Of a stretch of DNA of 64,000 nt, positions 42,525 through 51,562 are shown in pieces (the first letter of the stretch is position 1; each line of letters begins with the position of its first letter). Made by a program: the position numbers and the translations under genes. The stretch is from NCBI GenBank assembly GCA_003331605.1, contig QOPD01000003.1, positions 31,128 through 95,127 on the forward strand, written 5' to 3'. The notes beneath the pieces are model-generated. The model was not told the origin of the DNA and searched no databases. It worked only from the letters and a program-made list of their open reading frames with translations. The DNA is from SAR86 cluster bacterium. GTDB lineage: Bacteria; Pseudomonadota; Gammaproteobacteria; Magnimaribacterales; TMED112.

Positions 42525-44948
42525 ATGAAAAAAATCTTTGCTTTACTGTTTTTGCTCCAAATCTCAATAGCCTCCGAGGTTAATTGGGACCGACCCAATT
42601 TTTGCCCTACAGGCGATATTGCCGAAGTCGAAAAAATTCTTCAATCAATGACAATTGAAGAAAAAGTTGGTCAGGTAATCATGGCAGACTTGGATTTTGT
42701 TGTGCCATCCGATTTAAAAAAATACCCATTGGGAGGTATATTGAATGGTGGCAATACTTCTCCTCGCGGAAAATTAAAATCCACTCCAGCTGAATGGAAA
42801 TCACTGGCCCAAGAATTTCACGATGTCTCAACAAATCGTGGTGGAGCCGAAATTCCTGTTTTATGGGGAACTGATGCGGTGCACGGCCACAGCAATGTCA
42901 TTGGAGCAACAATTTTTCCTCATAATATTGGTTTGGGAGCAACACAAAATACGGAATTATTGGAGTTGGTCGGTGCTGCTGTAGCTGAAGAGGTATTGGC
43001 TACAGGGCTATTTTGGACATTTGCTCCTACGGTTACTGTTCCACAAGATTATCGTTGGGGACGAACCTATGAAGGATATTCTGAAAGCCCAGAATTAGTA
43101 GCAAAATTAGGCAAAGCATTTGTTTATGGTTTGCAAGGGTCTGGCGATGAGTTCCTTGCTGAAAATCGAATTATTGGCACAGCAAAACATTTTCTCGGTG
43201 ATGGGGGTACTTTTTTAGGAGTTGATCAAGGAGACACAAAAACAGATGAAGATTCATTAAGGTATGTTCACGGCACCTCTTACTTCGCTGCACTTGATGC
43301 CTGTGTGCAAACAGTGATGGCTAGCTTCAATTCATGGAATGGTTCTAAGCTGCATGGCAATGATTACCTTCTGACCGAAGTGCTAAAAAATAAAATGGAG
43401 TTTGATGGTTTTGTTGTAGGTGACTGGAATGGTCATGGGCAAGTTCCAGGGTGTTCGAATGCCAATTGTGCCGCTTCGTTTAACGCAGGCGTTGATATGT
43501 TTATGGTTCCTGAGGATTGGAAGGATTTATATAGAAATACCCTTAGACAAGCAAAGAACGGCGAGATAACTCAGGAGAGGCTTGATGATGCTGTAAGACG
43601 TATTTTGCTAGTTAAAGAAAGAATGGGAATGTTCGATGGCCGACAACCTAAGGACACAAATTTCACAGAAGTTGGATTGCAAAAGAATCGTGATGTATCT
43701 CGCCAAGCAGTAAGAGAGTCTCTAGTTCTGTTAAAAAACAATAACAACATATTACCCATCTCAAGAAGCGCTAAGATTCTAGTGGTTGGTAGTGACGCTG
43801 ACTCTTTAAGAACACAAACTGGAGGTTGGACTCTTGACTGGCAAGGCGCAAATAATAACAATGATGATTTTCCAGGCAGCATTACTTTCTTGCAGGCTTT
43901 AAAAGAAATTACCCAAGGAAATGTTGATTATGTGGAAAATATCAGTTCTGTCAGCAAGTTTGACTACGACATTGCCATTGTTGCATATGGAGAGCAGCCT
44001 TATGCAGAAGGAGTAGGCGATAGAAAGAATTTATCTTTTAACAGAACAGCGCAAATAGGTGCCCTATCATTATTAAAAGAGAAGGGTGTGCCAACGGTAT
44101 CATTGTTTTTTTCCGGACGACCTCTATGGATGACAAGGGAAATCAACTTGTCAAACGCATTTGTAGCTGCTTGGTTGCCTGGAACAGAATCTAGAGGAAT
44201 GACAGACGTGTTGTTTATGAACGATATCGATGAAGTCAACTACGATATTAAAGGTAGGCTACCATTCAGTTGGCCTAAAACACCTTTTCAAGCAAATTTA
44301 AATTACTTTGATCCAGCCAGCGATCCCTTATTTGCTTTTGGTTATGGATTAAGTTACCAAGATAATGTTGAAGTGCCTTTATTTGATGAGAATGTTGATG
44401 AAGAACAGTTTTTTGGCAACGAAATTGATCTTTTGATTGGCTCGGTCACGGATAGATTTATTGGCTACATTCAAGAAAATAATCTGGCTCAAGTTCAGGT
44501 TGAAAACCAAACAAGCTCACAAAATTCATTGGTTACAACTGACTTAATAGATTCAGACAAACAAGACGATACATTAAGACTTGTTTTCAATGAATCTGAT
44601 GATTTAAATGCATTCATAATCATTTCCAAAGAGATATTAAACCTTAATTCATTTGAAAATGGATCATTGCGATTTACTGCCAAGGTTAACAACAAAGAAA
44701 AACCGTTATTTGTTGCAATCGGCTGTGGATTTGGATGCTTGGCTTCCATTGATATCTCAGATTACTTTAAAGAGAGCAAAAAATTTGTTGATTACAACAT
44801 ACCTTTAAAATGTCTACTCAGTGAAGGACTGGATCTATCTAAAGTTAATGTGCCAATGATTCTTCTTGGGCAAGGCCCATTAGAAGTAGACATTAAAAAC
44901 GTCAAAATTACAAAGAGCAAAGGCAGATCTAGCTATCGATGTAACTAG
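42525..44948 (+). CDS. GH3 beta-glucosidase/exo-beta-glucanase, exported
   Basis: Periplasmic enzyme that removes glucose from beta-linked glucans and oligosaccharides. A signal peptide of about 16 residues is followed by the GH3 barrel (MTIEEKVGQVIM; WGTDAVHGHSNVIGATIFPHNIGLGAT; AKHFLGDGGT), with the nucleophile Asp 300 in GFVVGDWNGHG, a second alpha/beta domain containing KNNNNILPIS and the acid/base region, and an extra C-terminal domain of about 170 residues (from residue about 630) that resembles a small beta-sandwich in exo-1,3/1,4-glucanases. 807 residues. Follows glk and the SSS symporter in one unit (Shine-Dalgarno AGGAAG). It overlaps the convergent rraA-like gene by 4 bases. Linkage preference (1,3 or 1,4) not decidable, laminarin likely from context. 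Confidence 0.9.
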   Translation: MKKIFALLFLLQISIASEVNWDRPNFCPTGDIAEVEKILQSMTIEEKVGQVIMADLDFVVPSDLKKYPLGGILNGGNTSPRGKLKSTPAEWKSLAQEFHDVSTNRGGAEIPVLWGTDAVHGHSNVIGATIFPHNIGLGATQNTELLELVGAAVAEEVLATGLFWTFAPTVTVPQDYRWGRTYEGYSESPELVAKLGKAFVYGLQGSGDEFLAENRIIGTAKHFLGDGGTFLGVDQGDTKTDEDSLRYVHGTSYFAALDACVQTVMASFNSWNGSKLHGNDYLLTEVLKNKMEFDGFVVGDWNGHGQVPGCSNANCAASFNAGVDMFMVPEDWKDLYRNTLRQAKNGEITQERLDDAVRRILLVKERMGMFDGRQPKDTNFTEVGLQKNRDVSRQAVRESLVLLKNNNNILPISRSAKILVVGSDADSLRTQTGGWTLDWQGANNNNDDFPGSITFLQALKEITQGNVDYVENISSVSKFDYDIAIVAYGEQPYAEGVGDRKNLSFNRTAQIGALSLLKEKGVPTVSLFFSGRPLWMTREINLSNAFVAAWLPGTESRGMTDVLFMNDIDEVNYDIKGRLPFSWPKTPFQANLNYFDPASDPLFAFGYGLSYQDNVEVPLFDENVDEEQFFGNEIDLLIGSVTDRFIGYIQENNLAQVQVENQTSSQNSLVTTDLIDSDKQDDTLRLVFNESDDLNAFIIISKEILNLNSFENGSLRFTAKVNNKEKPLFVAIGCGFGCLASIDISDYFKESKKFVDYNIPLKCLLSEGLDLSKVNVPMILLGQGPLEVDIKNVKITKSKGRSSYRCN

Positions 44949-45418
44949 AGTTCGAGCTTGGTAGGAGAGATGAGGATACCATTCTCGTCTCCATAGGCCC
45001 AAAAGGTCGGCTTAATATCAACGCCATCAATACAAACATCAAGGTTAATATTGCCTGCATTGTTTTTGTTGCTTTTTTTAGGACAAGAACCTCGTGCATA
45101 TATGGGGAATGGGATGGTTTTTAAAATCTCAACATCCCTAACCATGCCATTAACAACAATCCCTGACCAGCAATTATCTAAAGCTTGTTGCGCTAAGTTA
45201 TCACCAAGCAAAGCAACAGCCTTTGATGCGTTTCCATCAATAAAAAGTATCTTGCCATTCCCTTTTTGAGAAATTAATTCTTTAGCGAAGGAGTTATCAT
45301 TTGGACAAACAACAGTAACCACTTCACCCTCAAAGACTGATTTGGCTCCATAAGAATTAAACCCTACAAGAAAAGGCAGCTCTGAAAATTTATCGGATAT
45401 ATCTGGTGTACTCATCAT
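44945..45418 (-). CDS. RraA/HMG-aldolase family protein
   Basis: Member of the RraA fold, which includes regulators that bind RNase E and class II aldolases that split 4-hydroxy-4-methyl-2-oxoglutarate. The aldolase-type metal and substrate residues are partly visible: LLGDNLAQQALD (G-x2-LA) and VVNGMVRDVEIL (the RD pair, with NGMVRD in place of GGxxRD). The end GDENGILISP matches the family GDxxGVVxxP. 157 residues. Two ATG codons in a row stand immediately after the T-run of the upstream receptor's terminator, with no Shine-Dalgarno site. Its place next to the glucan genes may be accidental. Confidence 0.75.
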   Translation of the reverse strand: MMSTPDISDKFSELPFLVGFNSYGAKSVFEGEVVTVVCPNDNSFAKELISQKGNGKILFIDGNASKAVALLGDNLAQQALDNCWSGIVVNGMVRDVEILKTIPFPIYARGSCPKKSNKNNAGNINLDVCIDGVDIKPTFWAYGDENGILISPTKLEL

Positions 45419-45444
45419 AAAAAAAAGGAGGGCGAACCCTCCTT
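45419..45444 (-). terminator. Terminator of TonB receptor 3, abutting the next start codon
   Basis: Perfect 8-bp stem AAGGAGGG/CCCTCCTT (45425-45444) with a TTCG loop when read on the minus strand, one of the most stable tetraloops. Its T-run (45426-45419) ends at the rraA-like ATG (45418). Confidence 0.93.
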
Positions 45445-45466
45445 TTATTTTACAGAAAAATTCTGT

Positions 45467-48238
45467 CTACCAATAGTATCCGAATCTAACCCCTTTTTGA
45501 GCTGGTGCGGAATATGATCCTACTTGATACCCAGCATTAATATTTAATGCCCATGGCACAATCTCACTTGAAGCATTGTATGAGTAGGCCTGTAAGAACC
45601 AGTTACCTTCTCTTGAATCAAGTGTTAGGAAAAGATCATACATTTCCCAAGCAGGCCTTCTATCTGTAAAGCTTTCAATTGGTTCAGCAAAATATCCTGG
45701 ACCGTCTACACCACCCTCGTCGTTGACATGTTTGTCAGCATTCCAAATAGAAGTGTATGATGAGTCTTCCCAATGATAGTTAAAGCCTGGTTTAAGCTCA
45801 TATCCATAACCAAGTTTCCAGATGTGCTCATATCTGACCGTTAGAGCAAGATCTGGTGCATATGGCATTTCATTGCCTTTGAGGTTCACAAAGTTAGCTG
45901 GATTTGTAGGATCAATGGATGCAGCGTAATCTCTTTGGAATAGCCAATCCTGACCATATCTCCACATTGTTGTGAAGTCTTCAGTAATTTCAGACTGATA
46001 GCTAGTTATAAATCCGCTTACTCTACCACCTTCGTATGGTAGCCATGTGTATTCAAACTCCACTCCAAACATCTCTTGTTCACCAAAGTTCTCTGTTGTC
46101 CAAATGGTCACTCCCTGCTCATCCTGGACTATTTGGCCAAAGGTAGGTGAGTTTGGATTGCCATCGTATTGTTCAACAGAAACTACATCCACAGGCAAGT
46201 TACCTGTAAACTGTTTGCCATCATATATTGTGAAGAAGACATTAAAGGAGTAGTTATATGTGTTGTCATCATTCTTACCTTTAATACCCCACTCGGCTGT
46301 TGTTACGTACTCAGGATCGTAAGCCAATGATACTCTTTCGCCAGGAGTCCCAATAACAGTATTGCTTGGTCTAACATATACATCACCCAAGCTTCCAGCT
46401 TTGTAGGCTGATGCTAAGTATCCATACATGAAGGCTAGATCGTTCATCTCCCAATCTAAACCAACTCTCCACGAGAAGTTTGTCCAGCTTTCTTCAACGT
46501 CATTTTCTGTTTGTACAGTTGCACAACCAATGGCAGGTGCTACACAATCGACACCGTCAACTTGTCTACCATAATCTACCCAAAAGTCATATGAGTACGA
46601 GTTTACATCTGAAAAAACACTAAATCTGTCGCCCCATCTATCGATGTATGGATGACAACCTACCCACTGTGAGCAATCTAGGTTTCTTCCACCTTCATCA
46701 TATCTCTCATCCGTGTTAAATCTACCACCAAATGTCAAGAACAGATCATCATTAAGCTGGTAAGTTCCTTGACCATAAAGAGCATAGTGGGTGAGAACCC
46801 TTTCTGGCTGCCAGAAATAGGTTGTTCCTTGCAGGTCTGCATGGTAGCTTGCTAAAGCATCAGTATCTTCATTCATGTAGAAACCACCAACCACATAGGC
46901 CAATTTATCTGTATTGCCCGTTACATAAGCATCAATAACATTAGAATTTACTTCAAGGTCGTTCCAATTAAATGCCTGCCCATAAGCATGGTTCCAACCA
47001 GCATCGATATCATACTGGTGATTTGCTTGTGTTAGATTTTGATTACCATAATTTACTGTAAGCTCCATGCTAGGATTTAATCGTCTCTCGTAGACAGCTC
47101 TAAAAGAATTAATGTCTAGGTTAGTTTGACCCGGAACATTTACGTATGCTTGATATCTATTTCCTGAGCCCAAGATATCTTCACAGGTATCTTTAGGAGG
47201 GCTTCCGTCACCTACCGTTCTACCTCTGCCAGCACCATTTTGCATTTGCTCACATGAGGCAACACTTTGCCATCCTGCACCATCATCGTTGAATTGTTCA
47301 TACTGTAAGTTTACTGATGAAACATCATCGATTTTGTAAAGTGCTGATACTCTAAATGCGCCATTATCTTCATTATTGTAGAAATCACTCGGATCAGCTT
47401 TAACTTCGTTGTATGGAAGGCTAAACTGCCAACCTGGATCAGCCCAACAACCTTCTTGCCAAACTTGGCAACCAAGATACCACGCATAATCATCAAGAAA
47501 GGTTCTTTCAGATTGGTCACTGATTGTTTCGAATTGATCTCTTACATTTTGTGGTAAAGCTCTCCAGTCAAGCTGTGAGCCACTGTAATAACCTTCAAGA
47601 TATGAGTCTTTGCTTCTTTCAGTGAATGCAACTCTTACTGCAAGCCTATCGCTGATAGGTAGGTTGTAATGTGCTTGAATGCCTTGTTCGTTGTATCGAC
47701 CAGCATTAAGAACAATAGAACCACCTTGAACGTCAAAATTAGGTTTTGCAGTTACAATGTTTAAACTACCAACTACAGAGTTTCTACCGTATAGGGTACC
47801 CTGAGGGCCTCTTGATAGCTCTACTCTTTCAAGGTCAAACATCAGCGCATTTGCTGCTTGTGGTCTTGAAACATAAACGCCATCAACGTGTGTACCAACA
47901 GCCGGATCACCAAGTTCAGTAACGTTTGAAGTTCTGATACCTCTCAATGTAATGGTTGGTGCATTGTGCTCACCACCTGCTCCTGTTCCATATTGGATAT
48001 AGAGACCTGGTATGGCATTATTCAGATCACGTATGTTGTCTAGCCCTAATTCAACAAGCTCATCACCTGATAAAACACTAACTGATTGAGATGTACTTAA
48101 AACATCACTCTCGGTTTTATTTGCTGTCGTTATAACGACTTCAATCCCTTCATCCTCATCTTCGGATTCTTGGGCATAAAACGGTAATACTAATGCTGAA
48201 AGCATTAATACTCGTAGTAATTTTTCAAAAAATTTCAT
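45467..48238 (-). CDS. TonB-dependent outer-membrane receptor 3, beside the glucan hydrolases
   Basis: A 923-residue TonB-coupled barrel. The chosen ATG (48238) has GGGGAGA upstream and yields a signal peptide MKFFEKLLRVLMLSALVLPFYAQ with nothing before it; 21 more codons are open upstream but unlikely. The plug shows IEVVITTANKTE, DLNNAIPGLYI, TLRGIRTSN and ERVELSRGPQGTLYGRNSVVGSLNIVTAKP, and the barrel ends in GVRFGYYW. Divergently placed to a GH16 lipoprotein with 102 bases between the starts and sharing an AGACA-N6-TGTCA operator candidate. Import of glucan oligosaccharides released by GH16 is the likely role. Confidence 0.92.
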   Translation of the reverse strand: MKFFEKLLRVLMLSALVLPFYAQESEDEDEGIEVVITTANKTESDVLSTSQSVSVLSGDELVELGLDNIRDLNNAIPGLYIQYGTGAGGEHNAPTITLRGIRTSNVTELGDPAVGTHVDGVYVSRPQAANALMFDLERVELSRGPQGTLYGRNSVVGSLNIVTAKPNFDVQGGSIVLNAGRYNEQGIQAHYNLPISDRLAVRVAFTERSKDSYLEGYYSGSQLDWRALPQNVRDQFETISDQSERTFLDDYAWYLGCQVWQEGCWADPGWQFSLPYNEVKADPSDFYNNEDNGAFRVSALYKIDDVSSVNLQYEQFNDDGAGWQSVASCEQMQNGAGRGRTVGDGSPPKDTCEDILGSGNRYQAYVNVPGQTNLDINSFRAVYERRLNPSMELTVNYGNQNLTQANHQYDIDAGWNHAYGQAFNWNDLEVNSNVIDAYVTGNTDKLAYVVGGFYMNEDTDALASYHADLQGTTYFWQPERVLTHYALYGQGTYQLNDDLFLTFGGRFNTDERYDEGGRNLDCSQWVGCHPYIDRWGDRFSVFSDVNSYSYDFWVDYGRQVDGVDCVAPAIGCATVQTENDVEESWTNFSWRVGLDWEMNDLAFMYGYLASAYKAGSLGDVYVRPSNTVIGTPGERVSLAYDPEYVTTAEWGIKGKNDDNTYNYSFNVFFTIYDGKQFTGNLPVDVVSVEQYDGNPNSPTFGQIVQDEQGVTIWTTENFGEQEMFGVEFEYTWLPYEGGRVSGFITSYQSEITEDFTTMWRYGQDWLFQRDYAASIDPTNPANFVNLKGNEMPYAPDLALTVRYEHIWKLGYGYELKPGFNYHWEDSSYTSIWNADKHVNDEGGVDGPGYFAEPIESFTDRRPAWEMYDLFLTLDSREGNWFLQAYSYNASSEIVPWALNINAGYQVGSYSAPAQKGVRFGYYW

Positions 48239-48284
48239 ATTCTCCCCACTATTGATAATATGAGTTAGTAAAACTATAGTTTTG

Positions 48285-48300
48285 AGACACATAAATGTCA
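48285..48300. promoter_or_regulatory. Operator candidate between TonB receptor 3 and GH16
   Basis: AGACA-N6-TGTCA, matching the perfect TGACA-N6-TGTCA before TonB receptor 1 in 9 of 10 arm bases and the same 6-base spacing. The two sites also share the 10-base string ACATAAATGT in their surroundings. Confidence 0.4.
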
Positions 48301-48340
48301 AATAATTGTAACTAAAAATTAACCGCTAAAAAAATACAAA

Positions 48341-49261
48341 ATGCCTTTTAGAAATAACCTTTTTAAAGTTTTTTTGATAATTGTTTTTTCTCTGTATGGG
48401 TGCTCTAATAATTCGCAAAACTCTGAAATACCTCAACCTGTAATTCCTGTCACACCATATACCTTTGATTTTTGCCCAAAAAACACCCCAAACGAATATG
48501 AGGACTACACTATGCTATGGTCAGATGAATTTTCGGGTGACCAATTGGATCAAAGTGTATGGAATTATATGTACGGGGATGGTTCGGCTTATGGTATTCC
48601 TGGATGGGGAAACAATGAAGAGCAAAAGTACGTAGATAGTGAGGAAAATGTTTATGTAGTTGATGGTTGTTTATTTATTGTCCCTACCTTTTCTGATGAT
48701 GGTTATATCAGTGCTAGATTAAATTCATCTAATAATCAACTCTTTCAATTTGGACGAATTGATGTGTCCTTCAGCGTGCCGGAAATTACGGGCGTATGGC
48801 CTGCATTGTGGTTCTTGCCAGAGTATTACCGCTACGGCGGTTGGCCTAGAAGTGGTGAAATAGATCTTATGGAGACAATTAACCTTAAGTCAGATGAATT
48901 ATTAACTACCATTCACTATGGTCACGATTATCACAGATACATAGGAACAACAACAAGATTAAACCAACTTACAAAATTGACAAATCCAGATGATCATAAC
49001 GTTTTGAGTCTTGTTTGGGACGAAGCGGGCTTTGAATGGCTACTCAATGAATCAAGAGTTTATCAGCTTAAATACTCAAATTTAGATGCGCTCAATCCAA
49101 ATCCTTTTCTTGAAGAATTTCATATGCTTATTAATGTTGCTGTAGGTGGGAATTTACCAGGCAATGCTAACTCTGATGAATACTGTCGAAGGCGTGAAAA
49201 TTGCCCAGACGTTAAGAAATTAGTTGTAGACTATGTAGCATACTATCAAAAAAATGATTAG
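48341..49261 (+). CDS. GH16 endo-beta-glucanase lipoprotein (laminarinase-like)
   Basis: Surface or periplasmic lipoprotein that cuts internal beta-1,3 (or mixed 1,3-1,4) glucan bonds. The signal ends in a lipobox, FSLYGC (Cys 21). The GH16 domain begins TMLWSDEFSGDQLD, contains WGNNEEQKY and the catalytic motif E173-I-D175-L-M-E178 in SGEIDLMET, then FHMLINVAVGG. The ExDxxE spacing without the extra Met-insertion of agarases and the WPALWFLPE block fit the laminarinase branch. 306 residues. Diverges from TonB receptor 3 and overlaps the isoaspartyl peptidase by 8 bases. Complements the exported GH3 enzyme and glucose uptake genes close by. Confidence 0.92.
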   Translation: MPFRNNLFKVFLIIVFSLYGCSNNSQNSEIPQPVIPVTPYTFDFCPKNTPNEYEDYTMLWSDEFSGDQLDQSVWNYMYGDGSAYGIPGWGNNEEQKYVDSEENVYVVDGCLFIVPTFSDDGYISARLNSSNNQLFQFGRIDVSFSVPEITGVWPALWFLPEYYRYGGWPRSGEIDLMETINLKSDELLTTIHYGHDYHRYIGTTTRLNQLTKLTNPDDHNVLSLVWDEAGFEWLLNESRVYQLKYSNLDALNPNPFLEEFHMLINVAVGGNLPGNANSDEYCRRRENCPDVKKLVVDYVAYYQKND

Positions 49262-50222
49262 ATATTCTCAAGTATTGTTTTTATTCTTGCTGCTTTTTCT
49301 AAATCCTAATCACCTTAATTCTGATGATGAATCGAAACCAGTTGCAATTGTAATTCATGGTGGTGCAGGGTGGTTTGCAAATATGCCTCAATCTAAGATT
49401 GACGGAATTTATGCAGGCTTAGAAGAGGCATTGGATGTGGGTTTTGCTCTCCTTGAAAATGGCAATAGTAGTTTAGATGCTGTTGAGCAAGCAATTATTA
49501 TTCTTGAAAATAATGAGCTCTTTAATGCAGGCAGAGGCTCTGTTTATACATCCGAACAAAAACAAGAAATGGATGCTTCAATCATGTTTGGTGATAATCA
49601 AGATGCAGGCGCAGTGGCAGGAGTAGCAACAGTAAAGAACCCTATCTCTCTAGCTCGATACGTTATGGAACAAACTAAGCATGTAATGTTTAGTGGAGAG
49701 GGTGCTGAGGAGCTTGCGAGAACATCGGGTCAAACCATAGTAGACCCAAGTTACTTTTATTCAGAGGAGAAACTAGAGCAACTAAGAAAACAAAAAAAAG
49801 ATGACAAATTGGGGACCGTTGGAGTTGTAGCAATTGATGCCAATGGGAACATTTCCGCTGGCACTTCAACAGGCGGAATGTCAAATAAGCTTCCTGGAAG
49901 AATAGGCGATGCACCAATCATTGGGGCTGGAACTTGGGCTGAAAATGGAGGGTGTGGCGTATCCGGCACTGGCCACGGCGAATATTTTATTAGGTTTAAT
50001 GTAGCTAAAGAGATATGTGACCGCGTTAAATACAAGGGTCTTTCTATCGTTGATGCAGCAAACCAAGTAATTAACGAACTAAAAAATATTGAGGCCGATG
50101 GGGGAGTAATTGTCCTTAACCAGGACGGCCAAGTTGCTATGAAGTTCAATACTCCTGCGATGGCAAGAGCTTACCGACATTCCAATGGAACTAAGGAAGT
50201 AAAGATTTACCGAGACCAGTAA
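49254..50222 (+). CDS. Isoaspartyl peptidase/L-asparaginase (plant type), exported
   Basis: N-terminal nucleophile hydrolase that cleaves beta-aspartyl peptides and L-asparagine. It carries a short signal peptide. The precursor self-cleaves before Thr 188 in KLGTVGVVAID, making alpha and beta chains; other marks are IHGGAGWFAN at the start, NAGRGSVYT, GTSTGGMSNKLPGRIGD and GTGHGEYFIR. 322 residues, normal size. It overlaps GH16 by 8 bases, and Smr follows after 3 bases. Peptide-nitrogen recovery together with glucan breakdown is plausible, but no direct link is shown. Confidence 0.9.
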   Translation: MIRYSQVLFLFLLLFLNPNHLNSDDESKPVAIVIHGGAGWFANMPQSKIDGIYAGLEEALDVGFALLENGNSSLDAVEQAIIILENNELFNAGRGSVYTSEQKQEMDASIMFGDNQDAGAVAGVATVKNPISLARYVMEQTKHVMFSGEGAEELARTSGQTIVDPSYFYSEEKLEQLRKQKKDDKLGTVGVVAIDANGNISAGTSTGGMSNKLPGRIGDAPIIGAGTWAENGGCGVSGTGHGEYFIRFNVAKEICDRVKYKGLSIVDAANQVINELKNIEADGGVIVLNQDGQVAMKFNTPAMARAYRHSNGTKEVKIYRDQ

Positions 50223-50225
50223 TAT

Positions 50226-50459
50226 TTGAAGACCTTTTTAGAAGACCACATTAGAAATTTAGACTTGCATGGTGTCAGGCATCATGAGGTCGAAGTTATG
50301 GTAGAAGATTATGTGTTCAAATATCAAGATGAGCTACCACTTATAGTAATTTGTGGCAATTCTGCCAAAATGATTGAAATCGTCTCTCAAGCATTAAGAG
50401 CCCTAAGTGTTGATTTTGAAGAGACAAGGTATGGCCGAATAAGGATCAACGCATTGTAA
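50226..50459 (+). CDS. Stand-alone Smr-domain protein
   Basis: A 77-residue protein consisting of little more than a Smr domain, the endonuclease-like fold at the end of MutS2 and in YdaL/SmrA/B. The starting motif LDLHGVRHHEVE is the LDxH block, with its catalytic Asp/His; the second block is VICGNSAKM in place of the usual GxG (HGKG). Start is TTG at 50226, three bases after the previous stop. The stop overlaps the ATG of the glycosyltransferase by one base. RNA or nicked-DNA cleavage is possible; function unknown. Confidence 0.7.
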   Translation: MKTFLEDHIRNLDLHGVRHHEVEVMVEDYVFKYQDELPLIVICGNSAKMIEIVSQALRALSVDFEETRYGRIRINAL

Positions 50460-51562
50460 TGAAAAAACTATCAGTCATTCAGATATTACCTACCTTAAAT
50501 ACAGGTGGAGTCGAAAGAGGAGTGCTAGATTTTAATAAATTCCTTGTGGCAAATGGCCACAAGTCATTTGTTATTTCAGATGGCGGAAGACAGGTTAAAA
50601 ATTTAATTGCAGATGGAGGAGAACATATTCATTTGGGAGTTGCCAAAAAAAGCTTTCTAACATTATTGCAAGCAAAAAAGCTTGCTGATGTTATTAATGA
50701 AATTTCTCCTGATATTGTGCATATAAGATCTAGAGTACCTGCCTGGGTCCTGCAAATTTCAAAACTGTTCCTAAAAAAACCTAGACCCTTAATATTTTCA
50801 ACTTTTCATGGGTTATACAGCACACCATTTTACAGTAGGATTATGGCGAGTTTTGACCATGTTATTGCTATTTCAAAAACAGTGGAGAGATATGTGAATG
50901 ATAACTATAAAACCCACTTAAAAACACCACCAAGACTCATCTATAGAGGAGCTGATGACCATTATTTTTCCAAAAAATACCAACCAAAGGTTGAATATAC
51001 AAAGGATTTTTATAAAAAGTTTCCAAACTTAGAGAGCAAACAATTGCTGACTTTTCCTGGCCGCCTGTCTTCCTGGAAAGGTCAAGAATCCTTCATAAAA
51101 TTAATCTCTGATTTACCGTCTAGTTTCTGTGGATTAATAGTTGGCCCTTACAACGACGCGAAGCCAAAATATTTAAAACATTTGCGTTCTCTAATTCAAA
51201 ATTATGGAATAGGGAACCGCATTTATTTTTACGATGCAAAAGATGATATCAGAGACATCTATTTTCTATCTTCAATAGTTTTTAATCTTTCAGTAAAACC
51301 CGAACCTTTCGGTCGGACGACCTTAGAAGCTGCAATGATGGGGAAAAAAATATGTGGTTGGAGTAGAGGTGGTGCCGGTGAGGTGCTTGATTTGTGTTTC
51401 CCGGAAGGCAAGGTTGATTTTGGCGATTTTGATGCATTGGTTGCCAAAGTTAAAAACTTATCTGCTTCGTCAAATGTTCCAGAAAATATTTTTTTAACCG
51501 CAGAGTTAATGCACAGCAAAACTCTAGGTTTCTATTACGATGCTTTGGATAACAATACTTGA
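50459..51562 (+). CDS. GT4 glycosyltransferase (first of the cluster)
   Basis: Cytoplasmic GT-B-fold glycosyltransferase using a nucleotide sugar. IQILPTLNTGGVERGVLDF is the glycine-rich start of GT4 enzymes, followed by PDIVHIRSRVPAW, the domain-border block LTFPGRLSSWKGQ, and the nucleotide-sugar E-x7-E region KPEPFGRTTLEAAMMG. 367 residues. LPS core or cell-surface glycan synthesis is the usual role. One-base overlap with Smr at its start. Its end overlaps by 28 bases the end of another GT4 on the opposite strand, the longest such overlap in the window. Sugar and acceptor unknown. Confidence 0.85.
   Translation: MKKLSVIQILPTLNTGGVERGVLDFNKFLVANGHKSFVISDGGRQVKNLIADGGEHIHLGVAKKSFLTLLQAKKLADVINEISPDIVHIRSRVPAWVLQISKLFLKKPRPLIFSTFHGLYSTPFYSRIMASFDHVIAISKTVERYVNDNYKTHLKTPPRLIYRGADDHYFSKKYQPKVEYTKDFYKKFPNLESKQLLTFPGRLSSWKGQESFIKLISDLPSSFCGLIVGPYNDAKPKYLKHLRSLIQNYGIGNRIYFYDAKDDIRDIYFLSSIVFNLSVKPEPFGRTTLEAAMMGKKICGWSRGGAGEVLDLCFPEGKVDFGDFDALVAKVKNLSASSNVPENIFLTAELMHSKTLGFYYDALDNNT

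Noticed and set aside
49757-50149. 130-residue frame antisense to the isoaspartyl peptidase
   Set aside because: Shadow frame of a well-supported gene; low-complexity Ser/Pro-rich translation.
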